Shown in pieces: positions 9,800 through 32,902 of a DNA stretch of 64,000 nt (position 1 is its first letter; each line of letters begins with the position of its first letter). Position numbers and translations under genes: made by a program. This DNA comes from Nyssa sinensis (Eukaryota; Streptophyta; Magnoliopsida; Cornales; Nyssaceae), in assembly GCA_008638375.1 (NCBI GenBank), contig CM018035.1:981501-1045500 (forward strand), written 5' to 3'. The notes under the pieces were generated by a model, which saw only the letters and a list, made by a program, of their open reading frames with translations, did no database searches and was not told the DNA's origin.

Positions 9800-12700
9800 T
9801 TCGAATAATACATACACACAAATATATATTTGAATATAACACACATGTACACACAAAATGAAGAAAAATTATGAATAAGATGAGTGGATTTATTTCAGCA
9901 TAAAAAAATGCATGAGTTAATTAACAGTCAAGAAATTGGATCATGTATCAACTTCAAAGACTCCAACTGTCAAAGAAATAGTAAATTAAAGAAGTATATA
10001 AATTTTCATTGATCTCCAAAGTCTAAGCCGGAACCTTGGTGTTGTCATGTTTAATTTGAATGGTAATTCTGATATCTTTTTTTGCTGCATGGCAAAGTGA
10101 AAAATATTCTGAGTAAATAATATATATATATATATATATATCATGAACAAAAGCACTGTTTTAAGATAATTGCATAGTTAAGGGGTTAACACCTATAACA
10201 AAGGTGATGGTAGAGTTAGTGGTGAAGGCCAAACTCTTCTGTTCTTTGCAAAGAACAATTTATAAGAGCCTCTTATTTCTTCGATTTAATAAATTTAAAA
10301 AGTATCTTTGAGTTGCTATTTGATAATATTTGCTATATATATCTCAAATGTTTTTACGAACGCAAGAAATATTTAATTGTAGTCCACTCTGGTCCATATA
10401 ATTGTATATAAGACTATACATATATATAATCATTGAACTTGAATATATATGGATTAAAGAGACATACTACACCACTGAGCCTCCTGTCTTCATTCTTGTT
10501 TAAATAATCTTTCTGTCTTCTTGTTAAACTTAGTAATAAAGGCAGTTTAATTATAATTCTAGATTTATACAATCTCCAGACTTGACCATGGACAGCAAGG
10601 ACTTTGAAGGTCATAAGATTTTGGAGATAGCCAGATTTTGCCATGTGGATTCTGAGATTTGGTGTCATATATTAACCCCCTTGTTTATTCATTCCTTAAT
10701 TTGTCACTGAGATTTAATTTGGTGTCTTATCTCAACCCCTTGTTTATTCTTTCCTTGTGTCACGTTTTGGTCTGTTCTGCAGACAACCTCAATCTTCATA
10801 GATTTGGTTCTTCAACTCCTAAATAAATCAAACTTTTAAGTATTAGTACAGAATCCAGATGTAAGATCAAGGTTTTGTGAACAGCTGGAACACAGGCGAT
10901 ATAGATAAAGAGGTTTCTTTAATTCTAACTTTTTTCTCTCTCCTATATGAATGTTGGCACAATGGAGTGGAAACAAGTGATAAAACATTTCAAATTTTTA
11001 ATGGTATATAATTAATCCTATTAGCATAAGATTGGTTTTTGACTAGCAATGATGGCACCCAATAACAATTTTTTTTTTTGATAATATGTGAAAACCCTCT
11101 ATCACCTCTATCCAATTAGATAACAATCTACCTGAGCGACTAGAAGACTTAGAATTAACCCTCCCGAACTCACACAAAATCAGCTCTCCACACATATCGG
11201 ATATATATAAGGCCAGTGGCCTTCCGAAGGAATACACACTTAGTGAAATTTGAACGGAAGACTTAGCGTGTGTTAAGCACTTTGATGGAACCCACTAAAT
11301 AGCATTTCTAAAATAGGTGGTTTTGGCCATTTAATCCAGCTACACAATCATGATTAGACAGGAAGGATTGGTTTTAACAAAGTTCATTTTGCATTGCATT
11401 TGGAAAAGGACTTGTATAGAAGTTGATGAAGAGTTACTTAAACTTTAAATGGCTCATGCCAAGCTTCCCAGTTCCCACCATTTTCAACATCTCAATAAGT
11501 TAGCAACTTGTACATACATATATTTCATTAATCCATCATCACGAGATTCAGTTTATATATATTCATAAAGATTCATGCATATCCTCCATAACCCTTATAT
11601 ATAGTTCAAAACATTCATGCATATATATCCTAGTTCCAAGGTGTTGGGAGACTGAATAACAGTTCCAATAAAACCAAAGAGAGTGTTCCTTCCACGAACA
11701 TTCTCTTTAGTAAGTGGTTTCATTAGTTTAGTTCACAATTGATCCCAATACAATGAATGTCCAAGAGTGCAGCAAAAGCTACCATTTAATTAGAACAAGG
11801 AGCTAGTTATTAATTCAAAAAAGCCCATCATATGACTAAAGAACAAATACTTTGAAAGCCAATTAGCTGGCTATTAATCAAGTACAGAACCTTAAATATG
11901 GATTTGGACAACATGGAGGTGCAACTTAATTAATACAGAACCTTAATTATGATCTTAGTTTTTTTATTTTCTTTACTGTTCCCTTGGTACATGCATGTAT
12001 GATTTAAAAGGTTCGATATACAATTTAATCACTTCATTTAGCTTTAAAAAATTATTCTTTTCTTTTTAGAATAAATATACTGACATCTCTTAAGTTTTCT
12101 GACGAATATTTCTTGAACTTTTGATAATGATAGTCACTTCTTCTTTTTTTATTTGACAAACTAAAAATATTTTTCTCCAATCAATTTTTTCAAAATGACA
12201 AGACTGCCTATTTCATTTTTTTTTTTTTACATTTTTTTAATTTCAACTATTTTTTTTCATTTTCAAATAAATATACGAGTATATTGTCTTGTAGGGTTCT
12301 GACTTATGCGTAGATAGCAGTCGTTGAGAGAAAAATGGAGTTTCGAGTTTTAAAATTTTTTACTATTGTAATAATCTCTTTGATATATAATAAATTGATC
12401 ATTGCTGTTCATAAACGTTGTCGAACCACGTAAATTTTGTGTCTTCTTTGTATGTTTTGTTTATTTTTTTTATTTGATATCGATTTATTATTTGTTTGAT
12501 CACTTCTACATGACATATATATGGTTCATAAACTATATTGATGACGCCCTCTCGCATATTACAGCTATCTTTGCTTCAAGGGACTTGAAAATTAGTCTCT
12601 ATCCATCTCTCTGGACTGAAAACACCATGCCCTCTATTATGTCATGGGACCCATGTCTAAAAAAACTCCCAAATAATGGTTGTAGGCTAATTGAAGTGAT

Positions 12701-13558
12701 TCCATGCTCACTAGGACAAATTTTCCAAAACGGATATCTGGTTAATACGGGAGTTGTAATGACTTTTACCAAGGAAAATGTTATATATAACGGATTTTGA
12801 CAATACATTTTTTTACTTCTAAATACAAACAAATGATCCTACATATATTTATTATAGTAAACTTTATTACCTCATGTCTAGAAATGAAAAAATATGTTAA
12901 AAAAATTCGTTATACATAGCATTACTCTTTACGTAAAAGAATGCACAAGAATTCAGCATACAAGATTTTATAAAGAAAAAAAAAAAATCCACCTGTATAT
13001 TGAGATTTGGCATCTAGATCTCACCCCATGTTTATCCTTTCCACTTGTCATGATTTGGTCCAGTCAATGTGTATCTCCATAAATCTGGTTGCTCAGCTGT
13101 TATATGTAAAACATCAATGGCATGAAGGGAAATGCTTTTCTTACAAATCACTACTTTTCATCATTAGTATATCATTAATCTGCATATACTTTAAGTGCAC
13201 AAACTAGAAAAAGATTTTGCAAATCTTCTCAACTGGATTTACCTTTTGATATTGGGTACAATAATGTAAACACTATAGTACTAGACAAATACATAGAGCA
13301 TTTTACAAAAGATATAACAAAATAGCAAGTGGAAACATCTCCCACCAGGGCAAGGTTCACATTTGAAGAGCTAATAGCAGTGCTTCCAAGGGCAGAAGAT
13401 TGACTTTCAAAGAGCTTGCTGTTGCATTAATTACCAACTTTTTTCAGTCAAGATGGTATTTAAATTCCTAAAATACCGTTTATCCATAGGCCCTCTCTGA
13501 TCTTTCGACGACCTTTGGGTATTGTAACAAATATTTGCCTCCAATTCGGATGGTTTTG
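9800..13558. other. Intergenic between DVL-like gene and PDS
   Basis: No gene is supported. A SINE-like element is annotated separately at 11040-11290. Segments near 10690-10830 and 12990-13130 are diverged copies of each other, sharing the order GAGATTT, CTCA-CCC-TGTTTAT, TTTGGTC and ATCTGGTT-like blocks. The 132-codon frame at 12402-12800 has no family I recognise. Confidence 0.5.
11040..11290 (-). mobile_element. SINE- or LINE-tail-like retroelement
   Basis: On the minus strand the segment ends in TTATCAAAAAAAAAAATTG, a typical poly-A retroelement tail. Upstream it has a GTTCAAATTTCAC block resembling a pol III B box. No coding capacity and no clear target duplication were seen, so class and borders are tentative. 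Confidence 0.4.
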
Positions 13559-23684
<10,126 letters not shown>

Positions 23685-23705
23685 TTCACCGAGTTCAATA
23701 TCCAA

Positions 23706-24728
23706 GTTAGATTATTGCACAAACTTTTAGGAACAGAATTCAAACTCCCCGAATAGACAACCTGCCATTACAATATATTTGACCCGTTAATAAAAGCAAA
23801 GAGAAAGCAATCAAACTTTCGTTGCAAATGCTTTCACCATTAACAAATTGATTATCAGAAAATTAGTGCAAATAAATTTTAAATATTACGGTAAAGTAGT
23901 AAAGCAATTCATAATTTATTTTTTTCATTTCTACCTCAGCTATTCAAAACAAGAAACTGTTCAAAAGCAATTCTTTCACATATTTCTAATTCTTTACAAG
24001 CACAAGGAACTCAAAGATTTTAACAACCACCCTTTCAATTGGACCAAAATAAGGAAAAGAAAAGGGGGGAAAAACAATTGTCAAGAACCCAACTTCAGAA
24101 TAGTGTGAAGCACCTTTGAAAGACCATGTAGAATTGGCAAATAAGCATAGTTCTGTTTAAGAGGATAATTTTAAAAAAAATGTTGAAAGAAAACTACATT
24201 CTACAGAGTTCAATTTCAAAATGTTTTCTTCCAGCAAAATCAACTCAATAACATATATGGCTTTGAAAATACATAAAGCACCAGTACAGAGGAAACACGC
24301 AATTATTGGGAGCTCTTACCCTGGGGCAAATAAAGTGGAGGGCTAGGAAAGCTCAATTAAGCTCCCTTGGAACTGAAAGAAGATGACTAATATTACAAGA
24401 TAATGAAGAAGCAAAGGCAGAGCAGAGGGCAGAGTATGTGTGAGACAAGAAACGAAAGTGGAGGAAATTTTTAGTCTTTTATGGTGGTGGATTGGCAGTT
24501 ACTCGTAAAAAAATGCTGGGTTAGAGATAGGGAAAGAGTGCGTGGCATCTGTGTGGGATGGTGGTTTGGCGGTTTCCGTGATTGTGCCTGACTTTTGCAA
24601 GGTTGGAATATTCTATCAAGTATTCAATTTCAATAGCCCAACTCTTTAATTCGCAAACAATCAACATGCATGTCTCTAATTTAATTCCTGTGTGATTTAG
24701 GTTTAGTGCACATAAAACCTGTCTCTTA
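23706..24728. other. PDS upstream region
   Basis: This region precedes PDS on the minus strand. A splice acceptor-like sequence just upstream of the start suggests an intron in the leader, as in other PDS genes, but I could not fix the transcription start. No other gene is seen. Confidence 0.4.
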
Positions 24729-25728
24729 GGCTAAGTTTGGTACGTAGGAATGGAAGCAGGAATGGAATGAGCATTCCTGCTCCTATTCCATTCCTACGTT
24801 TGGTATGCTTAAACATGATGGAATGACCATTCCGTTCGGAATGGCTATTCCTCTTATCACAGGAATAAGCATTCCTTGATAAAACCTAAGGAATGCCCAT
24901 TCCATTCCTAACGGAATGACCATCCATCTCTACAGCCCACGACTACAAGTACAGTTAATTTTCTTATAATTAATAAACTTGGTGGATGAAAAATTTATTA
25001 ATTATTAAAATTAATAATTATAAATTTTCTTATACTTTTATTAATAAAAAAATATTTCATACATATAGATGAATTACAATATATTTAACTCTAATTTAAA
25101 TAAAATTACAAATATATTTGCCAAAAATATTATAAATAAGATATATATAAATATATGTATAATTATTTTAATTTTTTAATAATTAATATTATAAAAGATA
25201 TATTTTTAAAAAATATTAATTATTAAGTAATATAATTATTAATTATTTATCATAAAACTAATTATATTTCTTAAAAATTTATTAATTTATAAATATTATT
25301 AATTTATTAAATATTAATTATAAGAAGTTAACTTGTACGTGAAACCAGGATGACTATATAAGTTCTTCTTTTTTTTTGCTAATAAAACAAATGCAGGTTG
25401 AATTAACTTTTTTTTTTTGCCAATAAAACAAATGCAAGTTGATTTTTTTTCTCCCAATAAATTTTTTTTTGACAATAAAAAAAATGTAGATTGAACTTTT
25501 TTTTTTCATTACTAGGTATCCAAACAAAAGAATGGAATTAATTATTCTCATTCCATTCCAACAATTTGATTGTTCAAACCAAACACAGGAATGAAATTAT
25601 CATTCCATTACTAGGTATTCAGCCAAACAAAAGAATGGAATAATTATTCCTATTCCATTCCTACTCTATTCCATTCCTGATGCTATTTCATTCCTGTCAT
25701 ATTCCATTCCAGCGTACCAAACGTAGTC
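24729..25728. mobile_element. Harbinger/Tourist-like MITE, 1000 bp
   Basis: The ends GGCTAAGTTTGGTACG and CGTACCAAACGTAGTC are imperfect inverted repeats (14 of 16 match). They are flanked by the 3-bp duplication TTA (24726-24728 and 25729-25731), as is usual for PIF/Harbinger elements. Inside are many GGAATGGAAT-type subrepeats near both ends and a very AT-rich centre. No transposase frame is present. Confidence 0.75.
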
Positions 25729-25731
25729 TTA

Positions 25732-28560
25732 GTTTTACTTCGATTAAACGAGAATAAGTATCAATTTTAAAATTATAAAATACAAATAAAAAAATCTTGT
25801 TCCCGTTTTTCAAAAAAAATAACTCTTTAATTGACAATTTGACATTGAAATTAAATTTTTTCTTTATTTTTTTCCGTCAATACTATACTATGTTACATCA
25901 TTACTCATTAAAATTTTACTGGTTAGCAAGACAACTAACCCCAATGATGATTTCATGACTTTTCTCTGAGTTTTTGAAAGAAAGTAAAATAAAAGATAAT
26001 AATTACAATGTGTTTAAATTGGATGAATTAAAAGAAAATAAAAGAAAGAAGAAATGAGAATTTGATTTAAAAATAAAGATGGAATGGAAAGGAAAGGAAG
26101 GGAGAGGGAAATGAAGGAGCTTAAAAGTAATTTTGTTTAAAACTAGAGTATTACTCAGTATATAACAAATGAGATCTACAAACTATGTAAATAAAAATAA
26201 AAAGTCAAGAAAGTGTTAATCTTGCACATAAGAAACATTTTTTTATTCTTAAGACCGAAATTCTCTTTAAAATGGTGCAACTGACTATTTTTCGTGTAAT
26301 TATTGTAAATTCGATTTCAACTCCTCATTGTGGTATAAAAAACATTTTGCTTAACCTCGTAATGAGTGGTGATATTTGAAAATTTATAATGTGCAATCTC
26401 AAAACTTAACCCGAGTCCCAAGCAAAGCCCGCCTAATCATTGGGATAGGTATATGGGTGTCAATTCGTGTTATCGAGTCATATTCGGGTCGTATCAAGGC
26501 ATACATATTTGAAAATATGTGTGAACCCTAACCCGACACTATTAACTAATCGTATCAAGTTTCAAAACTCAAACTCAACTCATTTATTAAACAAGTTACA
26601 CGTGTCGACACACTTAACCCGTTTATTTTAATTTTTTTATTTTTAAATAAAAAAATTTACCTATCTTTTAATATGTATAGATAATTTTCAAGTTTAGTAA
26701 CTTTAGATATGGGCCAAATCAAAGTAGAAACCTCTTTTATAAATAAAAAAAATCTCAAAACCTTGATAAATATTTGATGTGAGATGAATTACCTTAACTC
26801 ATAATATATTTTATAATTAAACATGTTAAGTCATGTTAAACAGGTTAACACTAGTAGAACCCAAACACGACCTGTTTATTAATCGTGTTATACGTGTCAA
26901 CCTGTTTATGACCCAAACCCATTTATGTTAAACTCAAATCTGTTAACTTCGTTTCGTGTTCGAGTCGTGTTGTCGTGTCGTATTAAAAATTAATACCCCT
27001 AAATGAGTAACTCAAGCATTTGCGCATGAAAAATCAGGGTTCAGGCCCAATAGACAAGTATAATGGCGCGGGCCGTGCTCCAATGAATTCACTAAAGTAA
27101 ATCTGAGGCTGGGTCCTCCACTTCTGCCCAAGCAAAAAAATGGCAAAGTTTAGACCAAACTCAATTTTGGCTGTCATACATCAACACAGGCCATTTAAAA
27201 CTGAGTGTTGTTAATTTCAAAACTTGCAAAAGAACCTCAAATGCAATTATGACCCTTTAAAGTCTTCAGGTGCTAAGACAGGGGACCAGGGTGAGCCCCC
27301 ATCCATCTAAAAGCTAAGATATCCTCTGTTGGATAGTTGTTGTATATCCAAGTCGAGTCAGAGTTCGAGACATGTCACGTTACAGGTTTTTTTCGTCTTA
27401 AAATTATATGTAATTTTTAGAAGTGAAATTGCATATTCAAAATTTACTTAACAATCACGCACGAAAATTTATTATGCATTTTAAGTTATCATGTATAATA
27501 GATACAATATACATAACTATTAAATATAAATAAAGTACATTAAAAATTGTAATGCAAACACCTTATTAAAAAATAATAATAAACATTGTAATGTATTCAC
27601 CACCAAACTTTATATCTTTCAAAACTTGAACTAAAAGTAGTATATAGTACAAATAAGGGACAATGCATGTGTGGGGTCCTTGTGAACAAATTTTCTAGTT
27701 GGTTATGATATGGTTACCAGACAATCTATACTTTGTATGGAAGACTAATTAAAGTCCACCTTGTTGAATAAATGTAATCTATATTTATTTTCAGATGGTT
27801 TGATGGTATTTAATGCTGGTCCTTCAACATACTTCACCAAAAAGTAAGAGTGGCAGGCTTCCATTATCAATCACCCATTTGCCTTCCACTCTCATTCATG
27901 ACATATTCCTTGTGCATGGATCATCTTGTACCAATAATCTTTTTAGTGTGAATACTTGGATGGAAAAAAATATATATATATATATATATATTATTTGTAA
28001 ATATGTGAATTTTTTTAATAAACTCCATTTGTTTTGAAGTAATTAAATTAGCACACAATTTTTGAGGAATAATTAATATAAATAAAAAATATTTTTTCTC
28101 CATAAATATTAAAGGATATTTACATATAAAAAGGAAAAGTAGAATTAAGACATGCAAAATAAATATTTCATGCCAACTTTATTCTTTTATATAATGGAAT
28201 CAAATCATGTTAATTGTATAAAAAGTATATATTTGTAACAGTCAATAAAATTTTATTATTTTTATTTTCGGTGCTAAAAAAAAAAACAAAAATTTAAATT
28301 CTTATATGAGTGATAAGTATCCATTTTTTACAGACATGAGTTGGATTCCACCTTCCATCCATCCATGAATTAAAAAAAAATGAAAAACAGGTGAAGAAAA
28401 GACATGAAATGGATACATCATATTCATTGGAAAACTATAAACCCAATCTTTCTACTAAATTAGTTGGTTGCCAAATTGTGAATGGCTTTATTGCAGTTCA
28501 CGTGAGACGCGGCGGGAGTCATGTTGAGGATAGAAGACCGTTAGGTTTGGAAGTTTAGTT
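25732..28560. other. Intergenic upstream of the ATPase gene
   Basis: The spacer is AT-rich with no gene. At about 26455-27000 there is a diverged repeat rich in CGTGTT and CGTGTCG blocks, running from GGGTGTCAATTCGTG to TATTAAAAATTAATACCCCT. It looks like a DNA-transposon derivative, but I could not define a target duplication. A TA repeat lies at about 27970-27990. Confidence 0.45.
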
Positions 28561-28630
28561 TTGAAAGATCGTTACACAACTGCCCTTCTACTTCGTCTCC
28601 TTCGTCTTTGTTTTCGACCTCATTGGAGAA

Positions 28631-28831
28631 ATGGAGCGACTCAGATTGAGTGTTCGATTTCTGTTTCGATCGCCACCATTAGTTCGTTGCGAGCCACCTA
28701 CCAGTTATGGTCATCTACCAAAGCACGTACTGCCTTTTATAGACCCACCTCCTGACCTTTTCCTCTGCGTCCTGATAATGAACCCTAACATCATCCCCAA
28801 GACATTGGACAGTCCTCACTCCATACACTAG
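28631..28831 (+). other. Possible upstream ORF in the ATPase leader
   Basis: A 66-codon frame lies before a good donor (CAA, then GTAAGT) that would splice to the acceptor just before the ATPase ATG. If the leader is as proposed, this frame would be an upstream ORF. There is no recognisable similarity. Confidence 0.25.
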
Positions 28832-28878
28832 CTTTCCTGCTTTTTGCACGAAAGTTGGAAACGCCTCATCTCACTCAA

Positions 28879-29929
28879 GTAAGTAAATGAATGTGTGTAT
28901 ATGCATTTTGTTTGCCAATTGAGGTGCCTTATGCTTAACTTGAAGTCAATTCCCGTGTGATTTACCCAATATATGAAAAAGGGATTTTTGGTTTTTTTTT
29001 TTTGCTTATGACAATGAGTTGATCTCACGAAGAGCGGCAATTTAAATTTGTTTAATCTTGGATAGATTTGGTGAATTTGTTAATATGTTGTCAAATTTAG
29101 GATAACTTAAACGCGTGTTCTTGAGTGATAATAGTGGATGAATTCAGTTTCCTTCAGAATACAAATATTTAAGATATTAATTATGTTTGGGCTATTGGAA
29201 TTGTGTTCACTTTCGCAATTGGAGGCATAATGCCTTACATGTCATTAGATGAGATTAGTTGGGTTGAATGATTGGATTATATGAAGGGACACTCCGGGTA
29301 CAAAGTCTGTTGCAAGAACCTTGAAGCATTTAAATTTGTCGTTCGGAGTGAGAGTGACTAAGTTTTGCGTGATCTGCATCTATGAGTTGATTGCATTTCG
29401 TTTGCCTAGCTTTTCTTTAAAGTTTGTGGGGTTGTTAAATGTCCATTCTCACTTCTTTTCTCTTTTTTCTTTCTTTTATGCAATGCAGTTTTTTCTCTAA
29501 TTGAGAGTTAATTTCCCAAGTTATGTTTGCAAATGGAGATGTAATATAAGCTAAAATTCAGTGCCGCTGACATCTGAAGGGAGCCCTTTTTCCCCACTGT
29601 TTTGGCGGTTTACAAGAGCATGTCATGAACATAACTACCAGAGCATGCCATCTGAGCAACAGTCAAGACTTTTTTTTTCCCAATTGGTAGTAGCATGTAT
29701 AAGTGTCTGTGCTTTTTTTTGTGTGTGTGTGTGTGTGTGTGCGTGTTGGGGGGCGAGGGGAGGAAGCAGAGCTGAGAGAGCTAGAGAGAGATTTAACAAG
29801 ATCCTGTTCCTATAAGTTCTTGTAGTGTTTGAATGACATTTGTTTGTTATAGTCATAATTCATACACAAATATGTCACACGAATGGAATTCATATTTTGC
29901 TGAAGTGCATAATTTATTTTAGTTCCCAG
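28879..29929 (+). other. Proposed 5' UTR intron of the ATPase gene
   Basis: The donor GTAAGT at 28879 and the acceptor TTTAGTTCCCAG ending at 29929 would remove this stretch. The ATPase ATG then follows 17 bases after the acceptor. Plant H+-ATPase genes often have an intron in the leader. A GT repeat (about 29720-29742) lies inside. Confidence 0.4.
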
Positions 29930-29946
29930 GTTCTGAGGCTTGAAAC

Positions 29947-32865
29947 ATGGCTGAAGATCTGGAGAAGCCACTGTTAGATCCTGAGAATTTCAACCGCGAA
30001 GGGATTGATCTGGTAATGTGCAGCAAATAGATGTATAGTGTCAACATTTGGAAAATCCCATCTTATGTTACTCAAACACATCAATCTATTTGGTTCAACA
30101 GGAACGCTTACCATTAGAAGAAGTGTTTGAACAACTGAGAACATCACGAGCAGGACTTTCAGATGAAGATGCAGAGGTCCGCCTGAAGATATTTGGTCCA
30201 AACAAGCTTGAAGAAAAGCCGGTAAGCACCACGCTTCGGATAATATCTTGTCTGTACTCATTCATCATTAGTGTTTGAAGCATCGTTACCAGAAAACACA
30301 CCCTAGTGATTTCCATTTTGGAACTCACATTCCAAAACATGGTCCAATTTCGTCTCATAACACTAAATTTAGTGATTCAAAATATTTTCCTATTTTCTTC
30401 AGTTAGGTTTCTTATTTCAAGGAAGCATCCTAAAAATGAATTGAAATATAAGAAGACTGAGTTTTTAAGCTAAAGTTCAAGGAAAGGGCCATAACTAAAA
30501 AATAGCTCAACTTATATAGGATATGCTAAGTTCTGGGTTTTTCATAATTAATTTTAATCCAACTGGGTTGCAATAAAATTATAATGAATCATCATCAATG
30601 CAGTCCTGCTATACGACTATCTAAGTCTACCGCTCTCAGACCATATTCCTGAGTATGTGGCATATGATGTTCCTGATCCATTTCCATTCCAGTTATCCAA
30701 ATGCTCCGCAATCTGGATAACATACTTCAATGGAAAGAAATAGAATCTATTTCTGACTCTTTTTTATATCGAATGAAAAAAGAAAAGAAAAATTATTACT
30801 TTCAAAACAAGAAAGTGGGAAGATGTGCTGAGAACACTAGAAATCTTATTGGCAATGAGTCACAGTAACATTTACAGTACATGGTTTACAAATGCATTCC
30901 TGCTGAGTCACAAATTTACTTTCTTTGAAAATATATATATAAAAAAAATAGAAACAGGGAAGCAGAAATATAAGAACTGAAGCTGAAATTGATTTGAGCT
31001 CTGGCTATAGTTGGGTACTCAAATGATATATTTACATAATGATGCTAATTATAGACAACTGTATCTTGTATTATAGGACTAGCCCAGTGCACATGCTTCT
31101 GTCACAGCAAAGTCTGGGAGACCATATCCTGTATTATATCCTTCTAAATTGCACAAGTACCTGAATGAAGTAATCCTTACCTTCCAATTACAAGTCACAT
31201 TATATTTTTCATGCAGGAGAACAAATTTTTGAAATTTCTCAGTTTCATGTGGAATCCTTTGTCATGGGTTATGGAAGCAGCAGCAGTAATGGCAATTGTC
31301 CTAGCTAATGGTGGAGTGAGTTCATTAAACCCTAGCATTATTTTTCAGATTATTTCTCTTTTCTGGAATATATTCTAATTTCTCTGATTTGTGTCAGCTG
31401 TCTCATAACCATATTGTTGGTGATGATATTTCAGGGGCAGGGCCCTGACTGGCAGGACTTTGTAGGAATTGTGTGCCTGTTATTTATAAATTCAACAATT
31501 AGTTTTATAGAGGAAAATAATGCTGGCAATGCTGCAGCGGCACTTATGGCACGTTTAGCTCCAAAAACAAAGGTATGTTAATTTAACCGGCGCTTTAGCT
31601 CATTAAACATTTGAAAATGATGAGAAGTTCATTTGAAGAATGATAAAAGTGCTCTTTCAATAATTATTTTAGAATGCTATTGTATCCCACACCACATTTA
31701 TCTTTTTCTGCTTACTGTTTTTAAGCAGGCTCACACTGTGGAGATAGAAACATTTGACCTCTTTGTGCCCCTCCCCCCCAATTATCACACTAAAGGTTCT
31801 TAAGAAACATAAGAAGTTTTCAAATCCAAAGAACAGAAATAATCTGGACCATATTTTTGTATTCAAGCTAGAAATTAGAGTAGCTCTACAGTATTCTTAT
31901 ATATATATATATATATATTTTTGTGTAATTATATTCTTATTTCTTAGGAATGCTTGTGTTAAGTACACTGAAAACTACAGCTAGAGGGGTTGGTCCTTTT
32001 CCTTGCAAGTGACATTTCTTGCTCTTTTTTTACCAATAAAAAAACTATAGACATGATTTACATTTTCACAAACTTGTATTTCATGTATTTTTTTGATTTT
32101 ATCATCTCTCTCTCTCTCTCTCTCTCTCTTGATAAATAAGGATTTCATTTATAAGTGCGGAAAGTGGTGCAACTCAAGTATGCCAGGCATATACAAAAAA
32201 TATTTCTATTACTCCCCTATACAGATTTTTTTTTCATGTACTTCAAAAAAATAGCGAACGAAGCATCAATTGTTTTATGTTTTAATATTGTGATGTTTAT
32301 TTCCACCACCATCACCTCCTTCATTATTTTTCCTTAATCCTTCAAAAACACCTACTAAACCTGAGGTATGCAGGCTACCTATCAGCTCTATTGTTCTATT
32401 GTTCTCTAATAAAACTTGATCTGATTCATTGAAACATTAAATACGTTAAATTTCGAAACTGTCATGTTGCGAGTGGTGGGATTGCTGCACTTCAATTTAG
32501 ATATGTGTAGGCTTAGAATCCCTACCTCACTTCTTAGATATATCTAACTGTTAAACAACCAATTACTTCCAAAATTTTAAGTTGTTAGAGAATGGGCTAA
32601 CATTGTATACCATCACGTGTGACTCCGGACTTGTACGTGGAGAGAGAGACGAAGAAACCACAAACAAAAGAGAAACAAAAGAGACTGCAAATGAAAAAGG
32701 GGAATAAATGCAAATGGAGAGACTTGAACCAAGACCTCCTATAAATAAGGCTATTATACCATGTTAAACAACCAAAATCTTAAGTATATCAAGCTCTAAA
32801 CACTAACGAGGATGTTGATACTCTCTGAGGAAATTCTCTTAGTAGTTATTCAAGTTTTCAGTTTA

Positions 32866-32902
<37 letters not shown>

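Noticed and set aside
9601..9861. 86-codon frame on the plus strand and an overlapping frame on the minus strand
   Set aside because: Both run through CT and AC microsatellites, giving Ser/Leu and His/Thr repeats only.
12402..12800. 132-codon frame on the plus strand
   Set aside because: No recognisable domain, no splice context, AT-rich intergenic location; chance is the simplest reading.
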